Origin: Parelaphostrongylus tenuis
Taxonomy: Eukaryota > Nematoda > Chromadorea > Rhabditida > Metastrongylidae
Direction of reading: 5' to 3'
DNA: 64,000 bases
Assembly (NCBI GenBank): GCA_019055375.1
Contig: JAHQIW010006328.1
Span: 1 to 64,000 of the forward strand
Below are positions 1-11,589 of this stretch, piece after piece. Each line of letters opens with the position of its first letter. Positions within the stretch are counted from its first letter, which is position 1. The position numbers were made by a program, and so were the translations under genes. Under the pieces are notes generated by a model. It saw only the letters and a program-made list of their open reading frames with translations, did not search any database and was not told where the DNA came from.

Positions 1-689
1 TATCGGCGATAAATCCTTGGCCGGGCTTCCTACTTGTTAATTCGAAAGCGACTTTGTTTTGAGCACTCCGTGGCTTCTCTAACTGAAATCAGATCCATGG
101 AAAACAGAATCTGATTTGTATGAGTTTTACTACTCTTTGATGCCTCAATCCTTCAGCACTAAATTGGTAGAAAATCGATGCAGGATTTCTGACGACAGTG
201 TTTCTTGTAAAGTTCTAGCAATATTCACTTTTGCACTAAATAATCAAAATACTGCATAAAAAGTGTTTTGATTGACTTCAAAGATTTCAATTCGAGCAGA
301 CGAAACACAATTCCCACAAAAATTACTTTTACGAAGCTAAATGTGATCGTACCCAGCGCAAAAAGATTGCAGCATAATTAAGTTATGGTATTAAGAATGT
401 GTTAACGACGGATCATTGCAATGCTTACTCAAGAAAATCCAAAGAGACTAATTCGATCTAGGTAGAAAAGGGAGGTCGTGGAGGTTTTGCTATCATTAAT
501 GACGGTGAATTAAGCCTTAATGGAATTATATATATAGGCGGCCGTTTAGTGACTCACTGCAGTCACTGTTATAAGTAGCTTGAACATTTCGAGACATTTA
601 GAATAATTTAAAAACTAAGAAATCTTGGCGTACTGATTCGCGACATTTCCCTCACTGGAACGTGGAAAGGTTGAAGGTGAAAGAGTACG
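1..689. other. AT-rich stretch, nothing recognised
   Basis: No convincing open frame, transposon motif or RNA was recognised. The sequence is AT-rich, with a short TA run near 527-535. The start of similarity to the right arm is placed near 690, and the exact edge is uncertain. Confidence 0.4.
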
Positions 690-772
690 AAATTTTGCTC
701 GCGAATCCGATATGGAAGGTAGGTCATCTTTCGCCTGGGGTCGAAAGTCTTGCATATCATTCAGTATTCTTG

Positions 773-810
773 ATATATATATATATATATGTATATATGT
801 ATATATATAA
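773..810. repeat. (TA)n microsatellite with TG interruptions
   Basis: An alternating TA run broken by two TG steps. It is at the position equivalent to the shorter TA run near 53014-53028 in the right arm. Predicted short open frames rich in Ile-Tyr across it are artefacts of the dinucleotide. Confidence 0.85.
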
Positions 811-1290
811 ATACTTCCGTTTGCAAACTGCGCCATTTCTGGATGGTGGGCGGATTGCGCGGCTATGAAGAGAGGCTGCTAGCGCCTGCTTCAATGCTAG
901 TGTAACATGACGAAATATTTTCGTCTACGAATGGGACTTTACTGTCAATAAATGTTGAAATACAATAGAACAGACTTCAATAAGGTCATTTTCACTGGAG
1001 ATAACGCAGTGGGGTACTTTTTCTTTACCACAACCTTGTTTGAGGCCTTCGATAAAAACGTATTTATTGCTCTTGTAGAAGTTATGGTATTTATTTGATA
1101 GATCAAATTAAGCGAATTTGATTAGCCTCCTTTATTTCTGAAATGGCATATTTTTGACGCTGTAACAGTCGAAATAATATTTTGTTCAACATCCTAGCAT
1201 TTTTCGCCTGATGTAATTTATTTAATGATCATATCTTGATCTACAGATGAGACTAATCTTAGATATTTCAATTATCTCGTAAATGTTATA

Positions 1291-1506
1291 CCAGCCAACA
1301 TGTCATGTGGTCAGTTACTGTGCTCTTGTACAGCCCGTTGCACGTATTCCGGCCTTGAGTAGCCTCGTCAGTAGGGGGGCCCTTCATTTTTAGCCAACAT
1401 TCTCGAGGTGCTCCAGGCTCTTACATAGAGTAGGCGAAGACGAACAACTTACACAATGTATTGGGCTAAACAAAAGCCCATCAACAAACCACATGACATG
1501 CTGGCT
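1291..1506. mobile_element. MITE with imperfect terminal inverted repeats, family A
   Basis: A non-coding element of about 216 bases. The left end begins CCAGCCAACATGTCATGTGG and the right end, read in reverse, begins GCCAGCATGTCATGTGG. The inverted similarity extends about 50 bases inward and includes a CTCTTGTACAGCCC-like block. Orthologous copies lie at 53484-53698 and 41848-42062. Related ends occur near 35355, 47455 and 47763. Length, lack of coding sequence and inverted ends suggest a MITE; the transposase family that moved it is unknown. Confidence 0.6.
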
Positions 1507-3889
1507 TGAATGATGATTATTAGATATACTAAAATGTGAGCGTGATCTTAAGAAAACACTCGAAGCGAACGGCATAAGGTTCAAAAGATGTATTTGATCT
1601 TTGGACTGAACTTCTTATAGCGCTATAACACTAAAAAAAAGAACGGGTTTCACACACTCGCATCATTTGTGTTTCCCGCACTCCTTCAAAACAAGGCAAT
1701 TTCTTAACTTCTCCAAGCTGTTTTATAAGCTAGTTGATAGCTCAAATCAATGTTGAAGTCGGAAGATGGTTGGAGAAGTTGTGGACAGTAGCAACTACTT
1801 TTTAAAATTCTCTTGGATACAATCAAAGTTTTTTAGTCTTCTGAATTAATCTTTATTGTACTATTTGTCAGTCTTTGGAACACAGATATTACTTTCAGCA
1901 ATTTTTTTCTCCAAAAGGAAGCCCATGATCGTATAGAGAAAATCTCGAAGTATCAAAGACAACCCTAATATTCATTAAATAATCCACATGTGATTCGTGC
2001 CACGGATTGATATTACAACTAGTACACACACTCTAACCGAAGAGAAATGCTCAACGAGTGCGAAGAATAATCACCTTTTTATTGTCAAAACGCTCTGGGA
2101 AGTCTTTTCCAAAAGCCAAGTAAGTCGTTGAAATCGCTAAACTTGGCTCTCTGTAAGGATCAATATCTGGTCATGAAAAATATATACGGCGAAAAATGCT
2201 TGAATGCGAAACAAACTTTTAATGCCACTGTTACACCCCCTCCCCCAAAAAAACAACTCATCTGGGAAATAAAATATACCATTCCAATTCATTTAATTTG
2301 CGTTATCTAATTTCTTCCAAAATGTCTTAAAGAAGGAAAACTACTTTTCACCGAAGGGCTCAAACAGGGTGGTGACTGGAAAAATATCAAAAAAACTTTA
2401 TCAGGCGAGAAATCCTTAGATGCGTAACAAGATTTTATTTTGACTGTAACATCAGAAGAAACAAGCTACTTAACAAATAAAGTGCACCTTTCAAGTTTAT
2501 TTAATTCCAGCCGTCAAATAAATACCACTAGTCTAGTGCAATAGATCTTTTTTAGAAGAAACCAAGTACTCACGAGCGTAATCCCTAGAATGCAATTACA
2601 TAAAATTAAAATTGTTTCCGAAAATGAAGATTTTCGAGACGGTGGGGCGTCACTGTTTTCAAAAATACGTTTCCGAAAGTTCTTTCAATGATAGTTTGTT
2701 TTTTTTTTTTGGCAAGAAAGCTTATTAGAATTCAAAAGCATACCATGTTATCTCAGAAAAATCTGCTTTGAATTAGAAAATTAGCTGCGATTGGTAAAAC
2801 GTTATCTTTTATTTATTAGTGAAATGTACTACGAGAATCTTTTTACATGGCAAGCTTTTTATCAGAATCAGAATCTTTCAGTTATCGACTGACTACAAAA
2901 GTATCAAGAAGATATGAGAAATATTCAGTAACAGCTGGAAACACCTTCTTTTTCGCAAGGATATGCTTATTTTTCTTTGAAAAGGCAAGATTTTGGAAAG
3001 CACTAGCGTTAGCGTTGCTAAAATTATTCATACAGAGTACTATCAGTAAAATTTTTAAGTTTCATGACAATAGCATTCCTCTGAGAAGTTAATAAACCCG
3101 AATTCCCATTGGAGCACGCACCAATCTTCACAACCATCCGAACGACGCACGTAGGTCACGGTCATACTGATCTTCATGATCCGCAAGGGGATATATATGT
3201 ACATCTATATACATATATCGCGTGGTTCCCGACGGGTTGAATGATAAGTCAACAAGAAAACCATATGTTATAAGTTAACAGTCAAAAACTACTCTACGCT
3301 TTAGCATAAAGAAATTTGAATTTGTGCTGCAACAGCACGGTGTATCGACTATGGATAGAGAATGCAGAAGTACTTAAGAATTAGTACCTCTTCTGGCTTC
3401 AGAACCATTATCTAAGAGTTATAGGTGGTGTCCTCTTAAATGTAGGACTCGAGCAGCTTTGCTAGTCTTTGTCGTCTGACTGAAATAAAATCAGGTGCAT
3501 TTCGCTCACAAGGGAACAAATCTCATTGGGTCTCATTGGAAGTGCATGAACTTTTCTCAAGGTCTCATTGGAAGTACATGAACTTTTCTTAGGAGTGTTA
3601 GCAATCATTCGGAAGCTTAAACTCGGGCTACAGCCTTAATTGGTTGTTTCTTCAAAACACGCTTTGATAACCCTGTAAAATCGAAAATAAAATTACGTTT
3701 CACATTGGACGAATGCCTTAGTTAAAAATGAATAACATCAGGCGTGTAATTTGCTCGAAGCACGAAAAGCATATGAGCTTGTAGAAAAAATGTAGTATTT
3801 GAGCCAATCCTTCCATATGGAGTTTCGTCGAAGCGAAGAAACAATTCTCAATTGAAAATAAGAGGTGCACCCTACATGTCTAACCCATC

Positions 3890-3990
3890 AGGTCATCGAT
3901 TGGTCACCCCTCCTTCCCCACCTCCCCTCCCCCCCCCCCCCTCCACTTCTCTCCCATAGGTTGGCCGATAAACAAGCCGTCGAGTATTTG
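3890..3990. repeat. C/G-homopolymer module (diverged copy)
   Basis: A C-rich tract interrupted by T, next to phrases that recur at 57150-57280 (C20), 38270-38400 (G20), 33240-33360 and 62185-62305, and more weakly at 9340-9460. The recurring context includes GATAAACAAGCCGTCGA on this strand. It belongs to a dispersed module family of unknown origin. Confidence 0.5.
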
Positions 3991-4610
3991 AACCTGTATC
4001 ATATTTTTCTTGCTACACTGCAGTAAAGTGGTCTTACTAGAAAATAAGCGCAGCACTGAAATCAATGAAGCCTACGTTATCGAATAATTACTAACAGTTT
4101 AAGTGTGCTCCATGACTGGCAATACTAAAATCGACATATAAACTCTGTTATTTGTACCCTGCAGTACAATACAGCATTGGAAAGTAGTTATCTCCGAATA
4201 AAGACGAGCACTGCTTAGTTAATTATTCGATCGTTGATTCATCCAAGTTTGTGTCTTGTGTGACATAGAATCGTCGCTTCCATCAGCAGGCTCACAGCCA
4301 ACCAGCTAGATAGAATATGTGAAAAATCGCCATGAACACTATCATTACAACATTTTGCGCTAGTATGTGCTTCCATCGGTCATTTCAATAAATCAACACA
4401 CGCCTACTACCCACTTTACAGTCATTCAGTCCTGTATATCGCCCTGAATCTGCTGGACAACTAATCGCCCGATTCATTATTTATCATCCTAGATAATAAC
4501 GTTTGCAAAGGGCAAGTTCTTTTAGGAAAATTCAAATGAAGACGTGGAACGCCCATAGACAAATTTCCAGAAATTCCAAGAAAAACGCTCGATTAGCTTT
4601 CTAGGTTGGT

Positions 4611-4850
4611 GTGGAGAGAGCACGGTTCCGCAGATCATGATCGAACTCATGTCAGTTCGACTTCTCGGATATGAATGTAAAACGAAGTGAATGGAAAGAA
4701 ACGCAGAAGCAGCACGGCGTAAGAAAAGGTGCTACCTAAGTATTTGTCTAATCATTTTACTAACAAACTCTCGGCAGTGGTGTCGATGACAGCCAAATAG
4801 ACCTCTACTTCCAGGACAAATTCAATTATAGAAAAACATAAAATGGAACC
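4611..4850. other. Conserved 240-base core (third copy)
   Basis: Aligned without gaps to 57882-58121 with only four mismatches by my count (about 98 %), while the sequence on the 4440-4610 side is only about 80 % identical. Short open frames exist on both strands. One reads into CGGC|GTAAGA, which resembles a splice donor. None is long enough to call. It could be an exon under constraint, a small RNA gene or a gene-conversion tract. Confidence 0.6.
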
Positions 4851-5001
4851 TACAAAACAGGAAAATTTGGTTGTAAGGGTACTCGATTTCGCAGAGTCAA
4901 TAAAACTCATAACAAGTAATAAAGTTAATACCGACTTCCCGTCTCCCCCTAATAAATTTTGCTAACTTCCTCATTGGAAAATAGTTTTTGGATATTTTTA
5001 C

Positions 5002-5550
5002 CTAATTAAATTCCCTCTTTGTCCTCTTCGTTGCGCATCTTTCACCACGAAGAAGGTTTTTTCTGGTTCGTCAAAGAACTTATTGATAAGCTCTACGTTC
5101 ACTTAAAACACTCAAAATAAATCTTCACGTCTAAGATTTATGCGATGGCTCGAATTGTCTAATGGTGGTCACTTTCAACAAAACAAAGACTTTTAGCCTT
5201 TGATATCAGACAGAAGTCTAGTATGGAAATCGCCTAGGTGAAAGCTCTCCTTACTGTAGCTCTCGAAGCACTTACGCCAAGAAGAATTATCAATGAGATC
5301 ACTTACGTAAACGATGTAGATTTTACCTTGAATTTTCGATAAGTACTCTTACCATAAATGAAATACAAATCGATTTTCAAAAGCGTAATTCCATCGAATG
5401 AAGTTGGTGGCCTTCACAACTGTCATACACATAGTAATGAAATCTCTATGTATTAATCATCAAACTGACGTATGTGTTCCAGCCGTGAAAATCAAACAAT
5501 AAAGCGGCTTTGAAATCAAGCCCTCTTCTCTCAGAGACATCAAAATTGAA
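5002..5550 (-). pseudogene. Degraded coding-like segments, best-preserved copy
   Basis: Three adjacent segments read like protein on the minus strand. 5550-5446 contains SERRGLDF and LLFDFHGW. 5450-5193 is one frame of 86 codons with a single internal TAA; it contains VVKATNFIRWNYAFENRF, then IVYVSDLIDNSSWRKCF. 5102-5002 contains EPEKTFFVVKDAQRRGQ and runs into a donor-like AG|GTAAAAA. Against the palindrome arms, mismatches fall at codon position 3 in 8 of 11 cases in the first segment and 6 of 6 in the first part of the second, but only 4 of 12 in its second part. The arms add stops and a frameshift. The protein family was not recognised. It may be exons of a duplicated gene or an unknown element. 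Confidence 0.35.
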
Positions 5551-5712
5551 ATCTGTGTAGCAACAAACGCAAAGATATTAAAAGTATTGATCGGGGCATG
5601 TATGCCCTCATTATCCCACACAACCCTCCAAAAATCGAGAAAATTTTATTTCACGGAAATAATAATAAGAGACTGCTAGAGCCTTAGAAAAATGTCAAAA
5701 ATTGTAGCTTAC

Positions 5713-5870
5713 TCAGCCGCAGGCTCCTTAGATAAACCGCAAGAAATTCGGCGAGCACTACGCTCATAAAATCATAACGGGCTTATCCCTAAAACGAGAT
5801 CTAACGTTTCACTACTCGTTAAAAGATTCAATTTTTTGGTACCAACGCTAGTGTCCTGGACTGCAGCCAT
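5713..5870 (-). pseudogene. Broken copy of the 158-base exon-like segment
   Basis: Same length, with no indels, as the exon-like segment at 36403-36560, about 80 % identical, and the donor-side GA|GTAAGC is kept. The acceptor CAG has become CAA, and an arginine codon has become TGA. Substitutions are spread over all three codon positions (13, 9 and 10), as expected of sequence no longer under selection. Confidence 0.35.
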
Positions 5871-7330
5871 TTGCAAAGAAGAGCAGCAAGAGCAAAACAT
5901 TTCCTTAACACTTTCTATGTGTTACTGTAATTCGCACATATTTTATGACGTTTAAGGGCTATTTTGTGCCTTATTTCCAAAAATTTAGTGTGATACCGTA
6001 CAGGTTATATCACCTGTATGGAACTAATCGCAAGTAAATGGTTTGAATATTATAAGAATTTGATGGAGTACGATTGATGAGACCTTAATGAGACTATCAA
6101 TGGTAGAAATAACGCTATTGCTTGTCAGTGAACAAAAAAAAAAAGTGATGAATTTGGCAAATCCTTTTCAAATGTGCTTGTACTCTATCGTGAGAATCTG
6201 TTGTACATACTATGCTGTCGATAGAAATGAATTTTTCTGTAGGGTACTGTGGAACTGCAAAATGTAGGTTTTGTAATATTCAGAAAGTATCTGAAACCAA
6301 GAATAGGAATAATGGAATACGCTCATCAATTAAGTACCAAATCTGCACGGAAGCAGGCGTCAACAGACTGTGAGACGGACCAGAGAGATGCAAGGTAATA
6401 ACAACTCACATCGTTGTCAAGTGGTTAAGTGCCAAATGTAAATAGTACGTATGCACCTATTCCATGTAAGGGTTTGGCTCCGAAGAAAGGGTTGGCTAAA
6501 GACGAAGAGCATGCCCGACTGATGAGGCTGGTAAAGGCCGAAACACGTGCGTCGGATTCTGTAAGCTTGACCATAACAGATCACATGCATGGCTCAAAAA
6601 ATAATTATCAGATATTAGGTGTTCGAAAGGCCAGTGTGCTTATACAAGTATGATGCTCCAAGCCTGCTTTTGATGTCTATGAGCCGATAAGACGTAAACC
6701 ATCAATCCTTTCGGAACTGCCAACTGTAGTCGCCACGCGCAGTGAAGAGCGCGTGTGTAAATTTTTGTAATCTGATTACTGTTTTTTCACTGCTTTGGCA
6801 AGAAATGTAGGACTTCTTGGTTATTACGCAATTTTTTGAGTTTCGGTGTAAATATCATGTTTAGGTTTGATAAAAAGCTCTCTTTCACTACGGAATCACA
6901 GTGACATTGATATTCCGTCAACTGTAGTAACTTGTACAATGAGCATAATAAATAAATCTACCAGCTCAAATATGTTTCATTGTGTGTAATGCTTGAAAAT
7001 TTCAAAGGTGACTGAAAGCTAAAAAAACAATGAATACTGTCCCTAAAAAGATGTTGCACAGTGCATGCGGTACCAGGTCATCAATAACGAAACGTAAAAA
7101 GCTCTTCTGGGATTGAGATTTTTCACTGAGAAAGATTTCTTCCTGATCTCTAGTAGCAAATCAATAGCTTAAACTTCGGAAATTATGACGCTTCACGCGA
7201 ATTTTGAAAAAAATGTCTGTCCTGTAACACCGAAAACAAAGCATGCCTCAACATGATTTTTTTGCTCACTCGTTTAGGTTCTTTGTATAATTTCCATCTA
7301 GAATAAATGGCCAATCGATAGTATAATTCA

Positions 7331-8360
7331 TAATGATTTCATGAGTATTTTGGTTGCAAAAGTTTTTTATGGGATGATGAAAGAGCAGAGGAAAAATTTG
7401 TTCCATCCTCGGATTTTTCTTCGTATATTAGAGATGCGTATGCGTCAAAAGCGCATGAACTGTAGAGGCAACCGTGTTGTATCACAGTATTAAAAAATCT
7501 GAGCATTTGCTTGCGACAGAAGAGAACTATAGAAATAAACATTGAGAATCGTCCTCTCTCTCATGGAGTTGCGCAGGGATTTCAATTACGCCGAGAAAAG
7601 GCTCAATTTTCACTCATTTTTTAGAATTTTTTTTTCGCATCGGAAGAATTTCCAAGTTTAATGTATTGTAGAAAAGACTTTTCTCCATCGCCCTACATAC
7701 ATTCGCTTTTTATTCTGATTTCAAATAACAATCAAGCACTTTTTGAATCTTGAATAAATTTTCGGCTACTGTGAGTGCAAAACGTAATCTTTTTTTTTTG
7801 CTCTTTCAGCGCTCCATGAGAAGTTCCCTAAATCTGAATCGAGAAGGAAATTGCGTACCAAAAGTCACACCAAAGAACTTTCCTGAAAAAGTCATACACT
7901 GAAGAGATTGCGTTTTGAATTGCGCTCTTACATATCATCAAAAAATATGAAGTAAGAAATGGAGAAGCGCTGCTTTCTTATTGATATGGTTTTTGCATTA
8001 AAGACACGTAGGTGTTCTTTTTACTAAGAAAAAACGATATGGTTCGGCTCGGTCATAAGGAGACAAGTAAAAAGCCAACATCATTCGCTGAACAGGAACT
8101 TTTGTAGGAGTGTTGGTAATCATTCGAAAGCTGAGACTGCAGGCTACAACCTCAAGTCGCCGGTTTTCAAAAAGCCTTCTTTGATGTTGCTACAAAAGTA
8201 AATTTCCTTCATGACAGACGCGCATAATTCTCGTTGGACAGATCTCTTTCTTTGGACCACTAGTAGTCGTTCAACACCGCAATTGTTGCTGATTCCGAAG
8301 CTTCGTTTATATCCTGAAAGAACTGTTTCTTTGCAAGGCAGCACTAAAGTAAAAAGAACT
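7331..8360. other. Stretch without recognised gene; repeat module at its end
   Basis: No motif was recognised over most of the stretch. From about 8040 it joins the dispersed module family whose hallmark is ATCATTCGAAAGCT followed by a pyrimidine-rich AAC or GCC block (8113), also seen at 3608, 8938 and 56889 and inverted near 38650. Confidence 0.4.
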
Positions 8361-8361
8361 C

Positions 8362-8537
8362 GCATGTGCGACCAAGGACTCTTTGGCCAAATCACGTGCC
8401 GCTGCCTCAGGCGACCACGTGCCGCTGATGTGATCAGATAAGAGCATTTCAAGATTGATGGGTCATCGCTTTAGTGCACATGGTCGTCTCAGCCAGAATG
8501 GCGTGTATTGGCCAAAGGCCTTCTTGGTCGCACAAGC
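8362..8537. mobile_element. Small foldback MITE
   Basis: Imperfect terminal inverted repeats of about 38 bases. The left end has GTGCGACCAAGGACTCTTTG at 8366-8385. The right end, read in reverse, has GTGCGACCAAGAAGGCCTTT. The middle is non-coding, although an unrelated short open frame crosses it. The family is unknown. Confidence 0.6.
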
Positions 8538-10795
8538 AGAATTAGCTTATTTTATCTGCTGCGTTGCAGAGAAAAGGTGATTTAAGACATAAGCAGAGGA
8601 AGCATCAAAGATCACGCTATCATATGTTCACTAATAATGCAAAAAGAGCTCTGTCTGGCGAGAAGTGCGCTATTTTAAGACAAAGTATTGTGTGGATTTG
8701 ATAACGTTGCAAAGGAGTGTTTTCAGGAACATGAGACGTGGGGATATAGCCAAAAGCTTTAGCTTTCGGTTGATTACTTAGACTCATTTAAAAAATTAGT
8801 GTGCAGCGAATGAGGTTGGTTCTCGATATGCCCCCTCACAACCAGTTAGAGTGAAGACTTGCTTCTTTCTGATTAGGAGGAGCAAATAAAAAGTCGGTCT
8901 CATTTTCTGGAAAACAACTGTTCGTAGGAGTGTTAATAGCCATTCGAAAGCTGAGACTTGTGACTGCAGCCTTACTTCACCCTTTTTCGAAACACACCTC
9001 TACAACACTGTAACGTTCAATTGAAAATCGTGCTTCATAGAACCACGTGTTTCTCCCTCATCTTGCTTATATTTTGCTGGAAAAACTCCTTCCTCAGACT
9101 GCTGTTTCTCAAAGTATAGCACAAATTCAAAAAACTCAAAAATCTGTTTGCTTTCTGCAAAGCTCTTTCAATCTTTTTATCTCACCTGGTCTTTTGATTT
9201 GTGCTTTACACCTCGTCGAACAGAGCTCTTTTTTTAGACTATCAATAATCATCTAATAGCATAAAAGCTCCTGATTCTAGCCATGCCCTTATTTTCTGGA
9301 AATGCTGTTCAGCACGAAGATTAAGGTCTAGTTTCACATATTTGGCAACGTCGTTTACCGACTGCTCGACAAGGCAAGGGCCGTGACAGGGACGTGGTCG
9401 AGGCGGGGCGAGACGGCGCGGTCGATATAATGTTTTTAATTGGAAATTGTTTTTCCGCCTGAAGAAAACTATAGATAAAAATTGGCTAAGATACTATTAA
9501 AAGTTTCTCTACGCATTGGTGTGTTGTTCGGCTTCCAACGAATTATATGCGTGATGAAAATGAAGGCAAAAGACGAATGTGAAACATAGTTTTTGATCTG
9601 GATGCTACTGCGTTGTAAAGGGGTGGTTTGAGAAGTCGACGCCTTGGGACTGCTGCAAGTCTCCTCGAGTGGTTGCTAACATTCCTATGAAAAGTACCTC
9701 TCTAGCGAATGAGGTCCGTTTTTCATTTCTCGCCTCCTGATCAGAAGAAATCCTTTAATACATAAAGTCTCTCTATCTACCATTATAATATATCATCCAG
9801 TTCTTTGTTTCACAAAGGACTGTCGTACAAAAACGAAGCGATTTTCGCTGTAAAAATAGCGACGTTTAAATATCACTATCCGGCAACAACCATTTCTTTC
9901 GTCGTCTTCCTCAAGACATGGGCCAATTTCGAATGAGAAAAAAGAAATACCAGAGAGTAGTTTTGATCCACCGACCTGTGGATTATGAGCGCAGCACGCT
10001 TTTAGTGCGTCACGCTGTATTAAAGTAAGATTCTAACTACCAGAGATATATCTCTATTTGGTATAAGCAGCGATTGTTAAATGTCACCAATTACGACAAT
10101 CATTGCTTTTAATGTTATGGTGAAAACGTAGACTTCTCTCATTTAGCACAAAAGAACTGACGCAGTGCAGTAAGGTAACAGTGTTGTGCACGCTCATAAA
10201 GTTCTTCTTACATACTGAGTTATCAACGATAAAGTGGGTGGGACACAAAATGCATTTCATCTACATTTACAACAGCCGTTACCAAATCTATTTCTCAAAA
10301 TGTCAGACCGTATCACAAAAAAAAAGCCACCGACCCTGTGGTCCGACGGCATCACGAAAAGCGTAGATCAAAGACGTGATGACTAACGAATTCTTACGGC
10401 GGGAAGGACCCTTCGGCTCCCATTAACCAACAATTCATATCTTACTTCTTAAAGACCACCTTTTATGCTCTACTTGGTCATATTCATGACTAAAACTATT
10501 TTATTAAAGATGGTCAGTACTCACCATTCGTGTCACGAGCTGTTATATGATTTATCCCCGCAATATAAGTCCATGTTCGACCTACATATGCATTGGCAAC
10601 AAAAGGTGTGATGATACGATATTCACGTTTGTCTTCGGCAAGTGCTAAATATAACATCACATTCATCAAACATAATGTCCATTACAGATGCATGTAGAGT
10701 AAATTTAGTTCCACTATCAACAATAGACGTGAGGATAGTCACACTCTTAAAGATTCGGTTACAAAAGGAGAAACCACTCCGTTAATGGACATATA

Positions 10796-10799
<4 letters not shown>
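8538..10799. repeat. Dispersed repeat modules, no gene recognised
   Basis: Contains the CATTCGAAAGCTGAGAC module (about 8938) and a distinctive GC-rich patch at 9358-9425 that aligns weakly in context with the G-rich modules at 33240-33360 and 38270-38400. The sequence around 9530-9620 resembles 33430-33540 and 38505-38600. From about 10000 to 10799 I see nothing recognisable. Confidence 0.4.

Positions 10800-10849
<50 letters not shown>
10800..10849. repeat. (TA)n microsatellite
   Basis: About 25 pure TA units. It also encodes the artificial Ile-Tyr tail of a minus-strand open frame whose upstream part (11129-10860) is not obviously repetitive. Confidence 0.95.
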
Positions 10850-10854
<5 letters not shown>

Positions 10855-11230
10855 CATTCATTTCCAACTAATTCGGATAGTTTAGAGTAAATAAGATTGA
10901 AATTTGAGAACTTATGATCGCATGAAGATAAGGCGGCTGAATTTTTACCGCCCGCTGGTGTTTCCCCTTTGGTTGGAATTTCTATATGATCATAGTTAAT
11001 GAGAACAAACGTTAACACCCAGTTATGTGTAACAAGCATCGTCCAGGAACCGCTCGCATGAATGCCCTGAAGAGATACTTTTACAATCGTAGTCAGGAGA
11101 TCAGTTAACGCTTGTCTTTGACAAGCCATATCTTTACAATTTTGTTTTTGCTATTTGACTCTTTCAGAATTAGAACCAGTGAGTTTCCATCTTTACCAAC
11201 CATACGATCTTCAATCGGATTAAAACAATA
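10850..11230 (-). other. Unassigned open segments on the minus strand
   Basis: About 90 codons are open from an ATG at 11129 down to the TA run. A second frame just upstream (about 11230-11111) also reads plausibly, with GKDGNSLVLILKESNSK. The two overlap in different frames around a run of five A. Joining them would need a frameshift or splice that I cannot demonstrate. No family was recognised, and chance openness is likely. Confidence 0.15.
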
Positions 11231-11589
11231 CATGAAGTAAAATTTTAGAATAGGACTACAATGAAGTGCTTATAAACCTCATAATCAAGAAAAGAAGATA
11301 TCATAAAGTGCTTCCAAATATTCCATTTTTTCAATAAATCGTCATTACACTCAGTGTGCAGATCACAATTCTTTTTGCATTCATTGAGTTTTAGTTACTC
11401 ATCAAACCAAAAGTCTTCGAAATTTCGTGCGTTGTCTCAAATCCTTGTTGACGATTTTGTCTATCTCATGATTATCCCTTCAATCCCCAGTATGGAGCGC
11501 TAGTAGAGCAAATCGTCATGCACTTTTCATGACATCCGTACTGAAGCTTCTTTACGTGATTGCATGAGAGTACTAAGAAGAGAGCTGAA

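Larger units (their letters stand above)
690..7330. repeat. Diverged segmental copy of right arm 52950-60960 (direct orientation)
   Basis: Long collinear similarity to the right arm, and therefore inverted to the left arm at about 34580-42600. Landmarks: about 730-760 with 52975-53000, the MITE at 1291-1506 with 53484-53698, 3220-3480 with 56535-56790, 4611-4850 with 57882-58121, 5002-5550 with 58273-58820, and 7020-7300 with about 60650-60930. Identity is roughly 80-90 % by eye. At least two blocks of the right arm are missing here: about 53940-54845, with the tandem repeat and ISXO2-like relic, and about 59290-59690. This copy is clearly older than the split of the two palindrome arms. Confidence 0.85.

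Noticed and set aside
10800..10849. Ile-Tyr-rich peptide tails (also at 773, 39010, 46121 and 49376)
   Set aside because: Direct translation of TA dinucleotide repeats.
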